Shown one piece after another: positions 1 to 10,681 of a stretch of DNA of 45,532 bases (its first letter is position 1; every line of letters starts with the position of its first letter). Where the stretch lies: NCBI RefSeq assembly GCF_010093535.1, contig NW_022985212.1:1-45532 (forward strand), in the 5' to 3' direction. Position numbers and translations under genes: made by a program. The DNA is from Lindgomyces ingoldianus (lineage: Eukaryota > Ascomycota > Dothideomycetes > Pleosporales > Lindgomycetaceae). The notes below the pieces were generated by a model. The model was not told where the DNA came from. It was given only the letters and a program-made list of their open reading frames with translations, and searched no databases.

Positions 1-1151
1 CCCTTGTTTGCGGCTGCAGCTTCTACTACCGCTTCTGTGACCTTAGTTTGTTCTCCGTAGTGCTTGAGATGGTCGGCTACCCTGGTTGGAGTACACGTTT
101 TTATTATTTTGCTAAACGATGGCTCTCCTATAGAAGACATAGCTCGTAAAAGCTCTTCTATTGTTGTGTACGACACGGTTGATGATCCGAATAAAAATGC
201 AGCAGTGTTGTTGATAACGTGTTGGATGTTTTTGTTGTAGTCTGGGCGAAGGCTACGCGCGTCGAATGCGTCTGAGGAAATCCCAAGCAAGGCGTAAACC
301 CTATCTCGTGGGTCACTTGCTTCACTTTTGCTAAATTTTTGCAAAAGTGTGTACAGATTTCTCTTTTCGCTCCACCAGGAATTCTTCCTTACGGGTCCGG
401 GCATAATATCCAATACGGCTTGAGAATGATCCTCTGGCCTTGTCTGTAGAAGCAAAGGAGCAAGGGCGAAGATATATGCCGGAATGGACCTCTTACCGCT
501 CTGTACTACAGCTCTTTTTGCATTGACCACTTCCTGTAAGATCCATACTCTTTTAAACCAAGGCCGGCTCAAAAGCAATTCAAGTCCTCTGTGTTGCAAG
601 GTGGTTAAACTTGTGTACTCATCCATTAGACTAGGTTGGACTGATCGCCAGAGATTATTCCAGCGTATATCGGCAGGATTCCAGTTCCTACAAGCTGACC
701 CCAAACTCTTGTCTTTTAGCTTCGTGAGAGAATCCATAAGGACATTGGTCGCGTATGTGGCTGGGCCCAGCCAGACGATTACTTCCTCGGCTTGAGAATA
801 TATATTCCCCATTTGTTGGACCTGGTGTCCTCGTTCACTTTTGTTGCCTTGATCAATGCAGATTGCATCTACCCAAAGTATCCGATCCATTTCGCGACTG
901 CGGAGATATTGAAGTGCCAACTCCAGATTTTCTGTTACACCAAGCCTCCTTCCATTGACAATTACAGCGGAAGACATTTCCGTGCCTCCCCATGTGTAGG
1001 ATAGAGCATGATAAGGTATCAGGTCATCGCCGTCCAGGTAGGCTTGGAAAAGCTCGCATTCGACGTTATCGGGTTCCTCGCCTTTCAGAAGTCGCAACAG
1101 CCGCAATGAGGGGCGTTCGAGGTTGATCGGTTCGTACTTAAAGTTCTCCAT
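1..1151 (-). CDS. HET-domain (heterokaryon incompatibility) protein, C-terminus cut off by window edge
   Basis: On the minus strand one frame stays open from an ATG at 1151 to base 1 (383 codons, no intron needed). The protein carries the landmarks of the fungal HET domain (PF06985): PYHALSYTWGG at about residues 47-56, ILWVDAICIDQ at 91-101, ERGHQVQQMGNIYSQA at 106-121, VWLGP at 126-130, RPWFKRVWILQEV at 196-208 and DPRDRVYALLGI at 280-291. Known HET proteins act in nonself recognition and trigger programmed cell death after fusion of incompatible hyphae; many genes of the family are of unknown specificity. The start is chosen because the sequence after it (LERPSLRLLRLLKG) is the usual N-terminal lead of HET-6-like proteins. 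Codon use is normal and there is no sign of RIP although the AT-rich block begins 2 kb away. The C-terminal region, where partner specificity often lies, is outside the window. Confidence 0.95.
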   Translation of the reverse strand, partial: MENFKYEPINLERPSLRLLRLLKGEEPDNVECELFQAYLDGDDLIPYHALSYTWGGTEMSSAVIVNGRRLGVTENLELALQYLRSREMDRILWVDAICIDQGNKSERGHQVQQMGNIYSQAEEVIVWLGPATYATNVLMDSLTKLKDKSLGSACRNWNPADIRWNNLWRSVQPSLMDEYTSLTTLQHRGLELLLSRPWFKRVWILQEVVNAKRAVVQSGKRSIPAYIFALAPLLLQTRPEDHSQAVLDIMPGPVRKNSWWSEKRNLYTLLQKFSKSEASDPRDRVYALLGISSDAFDARSLRPDYNKNIQHVINNTAAFLFGSSTVSYTTIEELLRAMSSIGEPSFSKIIKTCTPTRVADHLKHYGEQTKVTEAVVEAAAANK

Positions 1152-2212
1152 CCGTATTGCACGAAGAACTGGTTAAGCAGAAGCTTTCAGGTTGCAAGGC
1201 TGAAAAAGCAGGAGTTCGGATACCGCGACGCTGGTGGCTGAGAACTGCGCGCGTCAAAGAAAATGATTAGATGCAGGCATACACAAAGCTTTCTGGAGAG
1301 CAAAATTGGTGACTACTAACAGAGTATCGCTTGAAACCTACGTCCGCCGGTGGGGCTTATAGAATCCTAGATGAGTGAGAAGGCTGAGGCAAGGGAAAAG
1401 CAATGCGATGGCTCAGCCTCGGAGTGGGGCGCAGCAAATGCAGATCAGCCTGCAAGGCGCTCTCATCAATCTACCTTGAGTTCGCATGATTCCTGCCTAG
1501 ATCGACCATATTCTTATACACTTGAATACTATCGATAAGATTGTTTGTAAAGAGTAATGGTGTAATAACAAAGCTGAGGGAATGTCAATAATGTACGACG
1601 CCTACATGGCCGGGGGATCTATCGGAATATGGTCGGGCCGCCGACGGCACGTGAATATATATTCTCAGAGTCACTGGTGCCACAATTAGTATTGTCTTTA
1701 ACGATACCTACAAAGATGATAATATGTACTTGGATAACTGATGTGGCGATATCTATAGCAGGTAGCGCTTGCCACTGTTAGCAGGGAGGATGGCCGACCC
1801 GCACCGGCCGTAGGGTTGTCCGGTGGCGTTGAATTTACTCTGGCGTGGATGGAGCAAGACATTACGTTGTTGTTGCTAACTAAGAAGAATGCCAAAGGAG
1901 GTAGCCAAGAAGGTTAAAGCACGAGCCACGATCTAGTTAGATCTATGGAGGTTGAAATCCAGAATCCGGCCTGATCCACCGCTAAGTCCAAAACGCGATC
2001 CGCCACGAGACCCAAACGTGCCGCCGGACATTAGGCATGACTGGGTTGGTGGGTGTAGCTTGGTAGCAGTCACAAAAACGCCTAGATTTTGGATGGCTGA
2101 GGGTAGTCCTGTTTTAGTTCCCGCAGTGGGCCCTTTTCAACGCAAGGATCTTTGGCTCCCATACGTCTACACTTCTTGATCTCCAAGGCGCTCGCGGGAT
2201 TTAAGGCCACGT
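1152..2212. other. Intergenic region between the HET gene and the retropepsin-like gene
   Basis: This stretch has ordinary, mixed base composition and no convincing gene. Short open frames exist (for example minus 1895-1698 and plus 1952-2179), but their products are low-complexity or Pro/Arg-rich and show no family motif. It should hold the promoter of the HET gene, just right of 1151, and the 3' end of the neighbour that stops at 2213; both genes are on the minus strand. I could not place a TATA box or polyadenylation site with confidence. Confidence 0.5.
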
Positions 2213-3234
2213 TCAGGAAGTCCTCCCGGAGGCATTCGAGGTAGCTCTACTCTGCTGTGCCATCGCAGCCATGCGAACGTTGTGCTCTTGTACACGCCTC
2301 GCACGATTCTCATTATATGTCTGGCGCCGGCTATCTTCTGCGGCTTTCCTTCTTGATTTGTTGGGCTCAGAGAGAAGAGAGATTTCACGATCCGCTCTTT
2401 GGCGAAGGTACTGCTTGCGGGCGTCATCATCATCAAGTTCTAGCCGGAAAGCGACTTCGAGGGCTGCTGCAGCATCTCCGGGTGCTAGACCGGACATCGT
2501 ACCTGCTGATGCAGTGCTGGCCGAAAATTGACTATCTGGTATGCGCAGTAAACTCTTCTCAAGTCTTGAGAGCCAGGTAACGTAATTTAAATCAGAATAT
2601 ATTCTGAGGCAATCCAGATCCACAAAGGGGTTATGCTAGTCTGAGAATGCAGAGATCTTAAAGAGAAGTTCTTCACCAAGAAGTACGTCCGCTGTCAAGC
2701 CATTGAGAATATAGAAATATTTATTATGTGCTCGCGGTCGGAGGACATCCTCTTGCATGAGCTGAGGAGGGGACATATGGCAAACGACTCGACAAGGGAG
2801 CGAGATCCAAACAAGGTGGATTGAACGAGTGTATTGTAAGGTCTGAGGAGCTCGATAGAGCTCTGAGCTGACTATATACTGTACGAGATAGGAGCTATGC
2901 CTAATGAGTGAATAGTGCAGTACATGGGTATGATATCGCGTGAGACACGTGCGACACATCCTGCGAGGGTCGGTCGAAGGTGTCAAAGCGTGCACGGAAT
3001 CGTCCAGATATGGGAGCATGGCTGCTGTCCGCAAGTACAACTTCTTGATGTTCCGCATCCGGCTTTTCGACCTGAAAACCGCGCTGCGTAGCAAACTCAG
3101 GTGAGACCAGGTTCATTTCAGCTCCGGTGTCGGCATTGGCATACACGAGGTTGACATTCAGATAGCAACGTAGGCGCTGTCGGGGATGATTTAGATGTAA
3201 GATTTGAGGCAGTGCCAAGGGTGAACGATGTATG
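2213..3234 (-). pseudogene. 3' half of a two-domain retropepsin-like gene, cut by copia element A
   Basis: Reading leftward from the TSD (3234-3230), the frame gives PRQRLRCYLNVNLVYANADTG, a retroviral-type aspartic protease domain with a DTGA active-site motif, then the domain end FYILNGLTADVLLGEELL (about 2720-2660). A Lys/Arg/Glu-rich tail follows (RKQYLRQRADREISLL, RRQTYNENRARRVQEHN) to a TGA at 2213-2215. Two defects or gaps lie inside. First, about 2957-2762 joins two frames and must be an intron or a small insertion; a GTGTCG donor with a CCTCAG acceptor keeps phase, but the donor is weak. Second, an in-frame TAG at 2636-2638 interrupts the tail and looks like CAG changed by RIP. Similar two-domain proteins are, from memory, common hypothetical proteins in Fusarium and Pleosporales. 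The function is unknown and the gene here is dead. Confidence 0.8.
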
Positions 3235-3500
3235 TGTTGAATGGACTCTCTGCTAGCTAGCACTTGGTGTTAGCAAATGCGTACGAGACGGAGAGGTTTG
3301 CACAGTGTAAACATCGCACGGGGGTGTTAGGTAACTGGTGTTAATTGCTTCTTGTTTTTCCTCTGTACAGAGGAAAAGGGGGATATCTAGATGTTCGCGC
3401 ACAGAGGTTCGCGCACGAGCATCATGTGACATAGATACGTGATCCTGCTCGTGCGTGATCGCTTGTATCTAGGCCGCGACGCTGCTGCTGCGTACAGACA
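3235..3500 (-). repeat. Left LTR of copia A
   Basis: 266 bp, TG...CA ends. It pairs with 9158-9423. Differences from the right LTR are almost all transitions, for example ACTTGGTG here against ACTTAGTG there. It contains the palindrome TTTCCTCTGTACAGAGGAAA (3357-3376), two direct TTCGCGCAC motifs and an inverted pair GCACGAGCA/TGCTCGTGC. In element sense this is the 3' LTR. Confidence 0.93.
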
Positions 3501-3899
3501 CTAGCAACTTTTCTTTTTATCTAAAGAGTTGCCTTTTGTACACATTACCTCCCTTCTGTCTGTGTAGGTCTATCTAATTATGTTCTGCCTTTACTCTACT
3601 CTATTTGTTAGGACTTGCCTTAGTAATGCTATGTGTTAAAATAGGCTAGTTGTGCTATATAAATAGCTCTTCTCTTCTTTATCCTTTGCTTTTTAAGCTC
3701 TACTGTATAATTCCCTAGCTCTTTTCTCTTTTTGTATAGTGCTAACAGTAACAGATCCTTATAATAAGAAAGATAAGTGCGTATAATATAAAAAAAAAAA
3801 AAAATAAAGAGAAATAGGCCTTATATAAAGGCGTTGTTAGTCTAGTTAGTCTAAAGCATCTTTGCGCACAAGATCTAGCTAGTCCACAGATGCTTCTAT

Positions 3900-6800
3900 C
3901 TAGACAAAGAGGCAGTTAGTTAGGACTAATAATTAAAAAGCCTAGTTTAGTGTTTTTTTTATATATGCATTTACTAAGTTATCTTTACTATTAATTTACT
4001 TTATTTTAGTAATTTCTCTTTTCTTATATAATTTATAAAGTAACATAATGTTAATTATAAGTTACTTTTTACTAGTAGTGCCTAGCTTAATAAGGTAATT
4101 ATATAAAGACCTTAAATTTATGCAGATTACTACTAAAATTAGTAGCAGTTTAAGCATTTATATAATTTGCTGTAGAGTTGTACTAAAAGTAATTATATTA
4201 TTAAACTCTCTAACTATTCTATATAGTTTACTAGCAAGAACACTTTTAGTTACTCTTTTATACTTAGTAGAATTCTAGTGTATAATGTTATCTAGTATTT
4301 TAAAGTAGTTGCTTTGCTTTGTATAGTTCTTATTGCCTAATATAATTAAGAATTTTAGCTGTAAGCTAAGGTCTTTATTATTAGCAAATAATTTATTTAT
4401 AAAGATAAACAGCTTTACATAATTAAGCTGTAATAGTAAGAAGGTAAGACTATGCTTACTATTATCTATTTATTATTAAATTTATACATTATGTGTGTTA
4501 ATGTTGTTATGTAAAAGGTCTGTAGTTTATACAGTAATAGATAGGTTAAATGCTGCTTCTAGTTAACATATAGATGTAATATATGCCCCTCTTATACATT
4601 ACTTAATATATTATTATGTAGCATCCTTGTTCTTTAGGTTAATTATATAAAAGTAGCTTACTTATCTTTTCTAAGTAAAAACTACTATGTTATATGTAAG
4701 TTTAATTCTTTTACTATTAAACTTAATAAGCTGTTTCTTTACTAGAATAGTCTTACCTTTTATGTAAAACTTTACTTTTTATAGTTTTTTTTTTTCTTTT
4801 TACGTAAAATTTTTTATTATAATGCTTAAAGTGTTATTTGTTTATAGGCTAGTAATACTAAAAGTGTGCTCTCTTTTATTAGTAATTAAGAGGTAGGGGT
4901 TGTATAAAAAAATATGCATGCATAGCTTTTTTTTATAGTAGTTATAATATGTTTTAAACTAATATAGTCCTAATTTAGCAGCTCTATATAAAGGTTGTAT
5001 AACCTAGAGTATTATATTTAGTAGAAAGCTCTAGCGCATCTCCTTTAGTAGCTTTATGTACAGCGTGCGCATAAGCTTATCTGTTAATTAGATGTATACT
5101 TATGTAATATTACACAGTTTAAAATGCATTCTGTATATAGCTTTTAGGCTTGCTTCTATAGCTAAGAGTAGTCTCTAGCTTATTCTTTAGATAGTTAGTA
5201 ACTAGGTAAGGATTTCTTTCTTCTTTTTATCTAAGTAGCTAGTAAACACTAGGCAGGATTTCTTATATAGTTAGGTTGTTTTGCCTTTTACTTTTTATAT
5301 AAGGCAAAGGTTAAAAATCTAACTTTTGTGCTTTATTAAGTTATATGCTATAACCTTAAAAGTGCTGTTAGTAATTAGAGTGTTTATCTCTATGTAGTCT
5401 ACTTTCTTAAATAGTTTTCTAGGTGTAGTAATTACACTGTCTATATAAAGCTTAATAGATAAGGCCTAATTATTCTTTTTCTTCTAGGTTAGAAATACCT
5501 AGTCTAGACTTTATGCAGGTTTCCTTTGCCTTTTACTTCTTCTAGTATCTATATCTTCTTTTTGCACTAGTGCAGCATTGCTATTCTAAGGGGCTTAGTT
5601 TATAGTAGGCTTTAGTTTTACCTTTATAACTTTCTTATAAGGCTGTTTTTTTTTTCTCTTCTTTAGAGGATTTTTTTATATAGAGATTAGTTTATCTAGG
5701 TTATCTGTTATAAGTAGGTTGTCTTTTTTTTTTTTTTATAGTATAGTTTAACTTATGTACATTAAAGCTTTAGTAGGCTATTTTTTTTTTTAATAATAAT
5801 GTCTCTTTTTTTAATGCTTTTAATCTTATATAGGCTAGTCTAGCTTTTCTTCTCTTTCTATGCTATAATCTTTAAGCTAAGGGGGAGGTTAAAAACTTTT
5901 TATGTTGTAGGGCTATTATAAGTGTTAATTACATAATTAATGTTTACTTTTATATAGTCTTTTTAAAGTATCTTTATTACCTTTTATACAGCGCTTACTT
6001 ATGTAATAATGTCTAGTAATAGTAGAGAGTCTAGGTTAATTTTTAGGTATGCCCTAAAGACTAGCAGCGTGGGTACTAGACTGTGTGGGCTAGCTGTGTT
6101 GTTTAGAGCCTTAACTGCTATCTGCAGGATAGCCTTATTATTTGTACAGTTACCTAGCTTAGTCTTTAGGATGTTAAATGCTTATTAGAGAAGTGCATGT
6201 GCGCGCTTAACTTTTTTAACTGCCTAATGTGCTTCTATAGGCATCTGCCTACATGTAGCTTTTATAATTTTTGTATAAGCTTAAAAATCTTCTAAAGCAA
6301 AGTTTATACTAGAGTTATGCATAATATAGTCTAGGGGTTCTTAATAGGTGTTAATCTAGCATTTGCATAGTGCATTCTAGGTATCTTGTGCAGACATGGA
6401 TTTTAGAAATGTAGCAGCTTAAAATAATGTGTCTACATTAATAACATGTAGAACATTCTTATTATTAATTTATATAATGTTAATAATAACTTTATAGTTA
6501 AAGTAGGTGTTATTTTTAATTATAAACTTAAATCTTTGTAAGGCCTAGTTATATAATTAGCAGAAGTAGCAGAACTTCTTAATCTTTTCTAGCACTGCAG
6601 CATTAATGTTGTAGCTAGCGCTAGTTAGCATCTTCTAGAGTTTCTTTATGCAAGGGTGTCTAAATTAGTAGTAGAGGCAGTAGAGTTCTAATTTAGTAAA
6701 GAAAGACATAAATTTTTCTTTACTAACATTAAAAAAAAGTGTCTTTATTTTTATATAATAAAAATAGTAGTTTTGTCTTTATGTACAATAACATTTAGAA

Positions 6801-6950
6801 CATTGTTAAAGTATGCTCTAAGTTAGTTAGCATCTGCTAGTAATAGCAGGAATAGTGTTAGAGTCTTTAGAATGTAATATGTTATGTTACTAACTAAGTT
6901 AGTAATTTATATAATACTAATTAATTTTATTAATTTTTATTTTTTAAAGC
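3900..6950 (-). pseudogene. Degenerate copia pol of element A (integrase, reverse transcriptase)
   Basis: Minus-strand sequence aligns by eye with the plus-strand pol of element D. The integrase core lies at about 5930-6560; its region 6221-6265 matches D's QMPIIAYQAVRKVKRAH segment. The reverse transcriptase lies at about 4840-5700, with the block matching LQVVKPLYG-like sequence of fungal copia RT near 4965-5035. The rest of RT and RNase H should lie at about 3900-4840 but is too decayed to read confidently. The frame is broken by many TAG/TAA codons that would be CAG/CAA before RIP. In a living element this polyprotein would reverse-transcribe and integrate the element; this copy cannot. 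Confidence 0.75.
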
Positions 6951-9157
6951 TAATACTTTTCTTTCTTAGTGTCTAGTTTACTTTTATATAAGGGAATTCT
7001 TATAGGTATGCTTTAAGTTGTAACTTCTCTATAGTAGAGATCTTTACTACGCTAGTATCCTATAGTTTACCTTAGTATACTATACAGTATTAATCTTTAA
7101 GGATAAACTCTTCTGCGTATTCTTTAGGTTCTAGGCTGTAGATGTCCTCTGCAGTTACGCAGTAGAGAAATGTAGCATTAGTAAGGTAGTTAATAATCTT
7201 CTTACTTTTCTTTTTATTTAAGTTATTATTATTATGTAACTTCTTTTTTTTCTGCTTTAGTTTGCTTTTAAACTTTTAAATATATATATTTACTTTTTTA
7301 TATGTTAGTGTCTTGTTATAGAATTTTTTATATAAAAAGATATATTAGTATTTTACATAGAATTAATTTATATAAAAATAATTTATTAACTAACATTCTT
7401 TCTTATAATAGACAAAGCATTGCTTTAATTATATAAAGGACTATAGTCTAAATAATTCTCTATATCCCCTTAGGCTTCTTCTATGTTATTAATAGCTATG
7501 TGTACATAGTAAGCTATATTACTTATTAGTGTAGTATATATTCTAGAATTTGTTTATAAATGCATTATTTTATTAATTAATTATAACTTAAAGTGCTAAA
7601 CAGAGGTCACTGTACAGTGCCTTATATATAGGCTTAATTAAGAACATTGCTTATTTAAGTTTAAGTTGCCTTTAGCATGCTTATATAATAGTAGTGTAAA
7701 GCAGTATCTTGCTTTAGAATTATAGACTAAGAGCTTTTTATATAAAAGTAAGTTTATTAATTATAGCTTTAAAAGCTTTATATAAAGTTTTTATAAAGTT
7801 TTTCTACTTACTTTATGTAAAGCTTATTATTATCTAATTTATCTAATACTAGTTATAGTTTATGTTAGTATTAAAGTAATTACTAAGCTGCTTATATAGT
7901 AACTTCTATAATTATCCTAGACTAATATTATAAAGGTAGAACATGTGTGCGCGCCCTTTAAGGATATTAGAAAAAATGCTTATGTATAATACTTTAGAGA
8001 TAGTAAGGTGTTAGTAAAGCTTAATAAATACTATAGCCTTGTTAGCTAAAATATTATATAGTTGCTCTATATAGTTATTCTTCTTTTTTTATGCCTTTTA
8101 AAATTATATAACTTTTTTAGGTGTAAGGTTCTTTGCTGTAATATCTTATATAGGTAGAAGTTAGTATAGATTGTATAGTAATTAAATTATATACAGTAGG
8201 TACAAGCTTTAGAGAATCTTATGTAGAGCTGTAGCTATAGGAACATGTAGCTGCCTAGTTGTGCTCTTGTATAGTAAGCTATTATAAGGTAGTTGTACTA
8301 ATTACAGAGGAAGTATTAGGTCTACAGGTAATTTATACAGAGACATCCTTTATTATGTTAAGACTAGTAATAGTAGTAATAGTTTTATATAATACTTTAG
8401 TAAAATAGTAAACATGTGTTTTTTTTTTATAAGTTTATATAGTGTAGTAGCCTCTATTATGTCCTTTTTAAAGCTAATGCTTTTGTTCTGCAGAGTAGTA
8501 ATTAGTTTTTATAGAAATAGTTAGCTAAGATCTTTAAAGTGTATAAGCTTCTACTTTATAAAGTTGTTTTAAAAGTTCTTAAGCGTATGTACATTTATTA
8601 TGCTTAATATGTAGAGTTTTATAATTAAGTTAGCTATGTATAAATTAAGCTTTTTTTTAAGTGTATTATTTAATAGTTTAATTTTATCTACTTAATTTTT
8701 AATGTTTATCTGCTCTGCTAGGGTCTTTACTAAGATGCCTATAAGAGGTATGTATTAGTTATATGTTAATACATTATGTTAGCTAGTTATAGATAGAGCT
8801 AGCGTTGCTTATTACTTTATAGTAGTTAATTATGCGTTGTTGCGCGCTGTCTTACTTCTTGTTGTACACTGCCTCTAAACAGCCTTGTGTAAAAAGATAA
8901 AACAGACCTTCTAGCATTAAACAAGTACTACTATTTATACAATACCTCTAAATAGTATTATATAGACAGGTTTCTTGCTCTTACTTAAGTAACTAAATAA
9001 AGATTTACAGCTACTTACATATAAATTAGACTCTGTCTTTACTCTTACTAATTTATAGTTAAAGTAGTAAGAAAAAGAATTCTTCTTATACATAAACCTT
9101 TAAACAAAAAGGTACAAGAAAAGCTTCCTCTCTTATAGTATTTAAACTACTAATTAG

Positions 9158-9423
9158 TGTTAAATAGACTCTCTGCTAGCTAGCACTTAGTGTTAGCAAA
9201 TGCGTACAAGACAGAGAGGTTTGCACAGTGTAAACATTGCACAGGGGTGTTAGGTAACTAGTGTTAATTGCTTCTTGTTTTTCCTCTGTACAGAGGAAAA
9301 GGGGGATATCTAGATGTTCGCGCACGGAGGTTCGCGCACGAGCATCATGTGACATAGATATGTGATCCTGCTCGTGCGTGATCGCTCGTATCCAGGCCGC
9401 GACGCTGCTGCTGCGTACGGACA
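9158..9423 (-). repeat. Right LTR of copia A
   Basis: 266 bp, the same length as the left LTR, followed directly by the GTATG target duplication. In element sense it is the 5' LTR. The palindrome TTTCCTCTGTACAGAGGAAA recurs at 9280-9299. Its last 40 bp (outer edge) keep more C and G than the matching inner end of the left LTR. Confidence 0.93.
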
Positions 9424-10244
9424 GTATGGATATTTTCAGCCGGCCACTATGTTTTGTAAGTGTCTCCGTGGCTTGGAGAAATTCCCTTCCGATGACAGCA
9501 GAAACAGCGAGTTTTGGGAAAACATGGAAGAAGATTGGGGTTTCAGACGGCTGGTTCAAGTCTTTGACAAAGGAGCAAGTTGTTGAAGCGATACCGCTGC
9601 TTTGGATAGAACGACCATTTGCAAGTTGGAATGAGACTAGGGAGCTTGTATTAGTTTTGATATAAAGCCCGATTTTCTCTGCCAAAGCGTATGAGATTGC
9701 GTTCTCGTCAGAGCCAGTATCAGGTATCGCTATGACAGGTACTGTCCCAATATGTATGGGTAGTGTTGCATTTCTTCTCCATGTGTGGTGACGATCTGTG
9801 CCTCCAGAAAGGATCGGAGATCTCGGGCGATGTAGTTTTTCCCGTGGGTCGGATTCGTATATAAACGTTTCATCGGAGTCTGACGAGTAGACCTCATCGA
9901 GAGCAGACGCTAGTTTTGCTTCGAAAACGTCCGCTTTGGAAGGGGCAAATCTCATAGGTTTTAGACGACGCGGCGGTCGGTCTGTAGCTTAAATTGATGA
10001 GCGCCTTAAGGCTCCTGAGCTACGAGTACTAACAGCAGAGCATACCTCTATGTGTTCTTCCCCTCTCAGGAATTACTATAACCTGATCTTCCTTATATCG
10101 CGTGTTGATGTCACTGATGAATGTGGTTCCTGATCTATCATTCTCGGATCTGTCTGATTTTGAACGGGTTCCAAGTTTCCCAGAAACCCATCTCTGTTCC
10201 TGCGGCTGTTTATTAATAGTGGGGACAACCTGTTTATGAACTAT
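9424..10244 (-). pseudogene. 5' half of the same two-domain retropepsin-like gene
   Basis: Exon 2 runs from 9981 down to the insertion site at 9424-9428. It encodes an acidic linker (SSDSDETFIYESD) and a first retropepsin-like domain: VIAIPDTGSDENAISYALAE with its DTGS motif, FQLANGRSIQSSG, then AVIGREFLQATETLTKHSGRL. An upstream exon (about 10244-10046, including RWVSGKLGTRSKSDRSEND and YKEDQVIVIPERGRTHR) joins through a 64-nt GT-AG intron (10045-9982, GTATGC donor, CTACAG acceptor) with the phase kept across the junction. An in-frame TAG at 10247-10245 and the lack of an ATG mean the true start is further up, perhaps behind another intron, or is lost. If one TSD and element A are removed, the frame runs straight into the second domain at 3229. 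The whole protein would therefore have carried two DTG motifs. Confidence 0.8.
9982..10045 (-). other. Spliceosomal intron (64 nt) in the retropepsin-like gene
   Basis: On the minus strand the donor is G|GTATGC at 10045 and the acceptor CTACAG| at 9982. Both flanking frames are coding-like and the split codon (G|AC, Asp) keeps phase into RPPRRLKPMRFAPSK. The length is typical of fungal introns. This is a prediction from sequence only. Confidence 0.65.
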
Positions 10245-10584
10245 CTAACTTAATAGCAACAATATTTAAGGTCACCTTTTCTAATAGTTGCTAATAGATA
10301 AAATCTCAATGTTAGACAGTGGTATTAATGATGAGACAGATTCGGCGGACAGGCTGAAGAGGTGACGTGTCTAGGGTACAGGCCCTGCCAAGCCACCAGT
10401 ACCCAGCGTGGCTTTCAATTTTAATATGTGCTAATTAGATTGATTAATATTGTTACGAATTAATATTAGCGCGTATTGGCAAATATTAGCAGATTTAAAA
10501 TATTTGCACAGATGTTCTTAGCACTCTATAAAAAATTTTTAGATTTTTAGATTTCTGCATTATATAGATAATTATTTAAATATA
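10245..10584. other. Gene-free stretch, composition falling into the AT-rich block
   Basis: No gene or repeat is recognised. Base composition is mixed to about 10430, then strongly AT-rich up to the foldback element. The upstream exon(s) or promoter of the retropepsin-like gene should lie here if that gene once had an intact 5' end, but I cannot place them. Confidence 0.4.
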
Positions 10585-10681
10585 ACGTACTTCACAGGCG
10601 AGTTGCTCACACACCTGAGTTGCTTACTTTTGCTAAGACCCCACTAAACTACCCTTCCTACACTAATGCATTCTCCACAAC

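Larger units (their letters stand above)
3235..9423 (-). mobile_element. Ty1/copia LTR retrotransposon A (6189 bp), RIP-degraded
   Basis: Two 266-bp direct LTRs (3235-3500 and 9158-9423) start TGTT and end ACA. They are bounded by a perfect 5-bp target duplication GTATG (3230-3234 and 9424-9428). Coding sense is minus, shown by the integrase and reverse-transcriptase remnants and by near-identity in reverse to element D. The internal part is extremely AT-rich and full of TAG/TAA codons in the pol frame. The LTRs, especially their outer edges, are much less mutated. The element sits in the frame of the retropepsin-like gene. The leader/gag side (about 7860-9157) differs from that of elements B-D, so A represents a separate subfamily. 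Confidence 0.93.

Noticed and set aside
484..1004. Plus-strand open frames of 67-103 codons
   Set aside because: They lie antisense to the HET-domain gene and have no motif; shadows.
2167..2580. Open frames overlapping the tail of the retropepsin-like gene
   Set aside because: Shadows in other frames; only the minus frame ending at 2213 shows family-like sequence.
3501..9157. Possible AT-rich centromere core or mitochondrial insertion
   Set aside because: LTRs, TSD and copia pol relics explain the AT richness as RIP of a retrotransposon.
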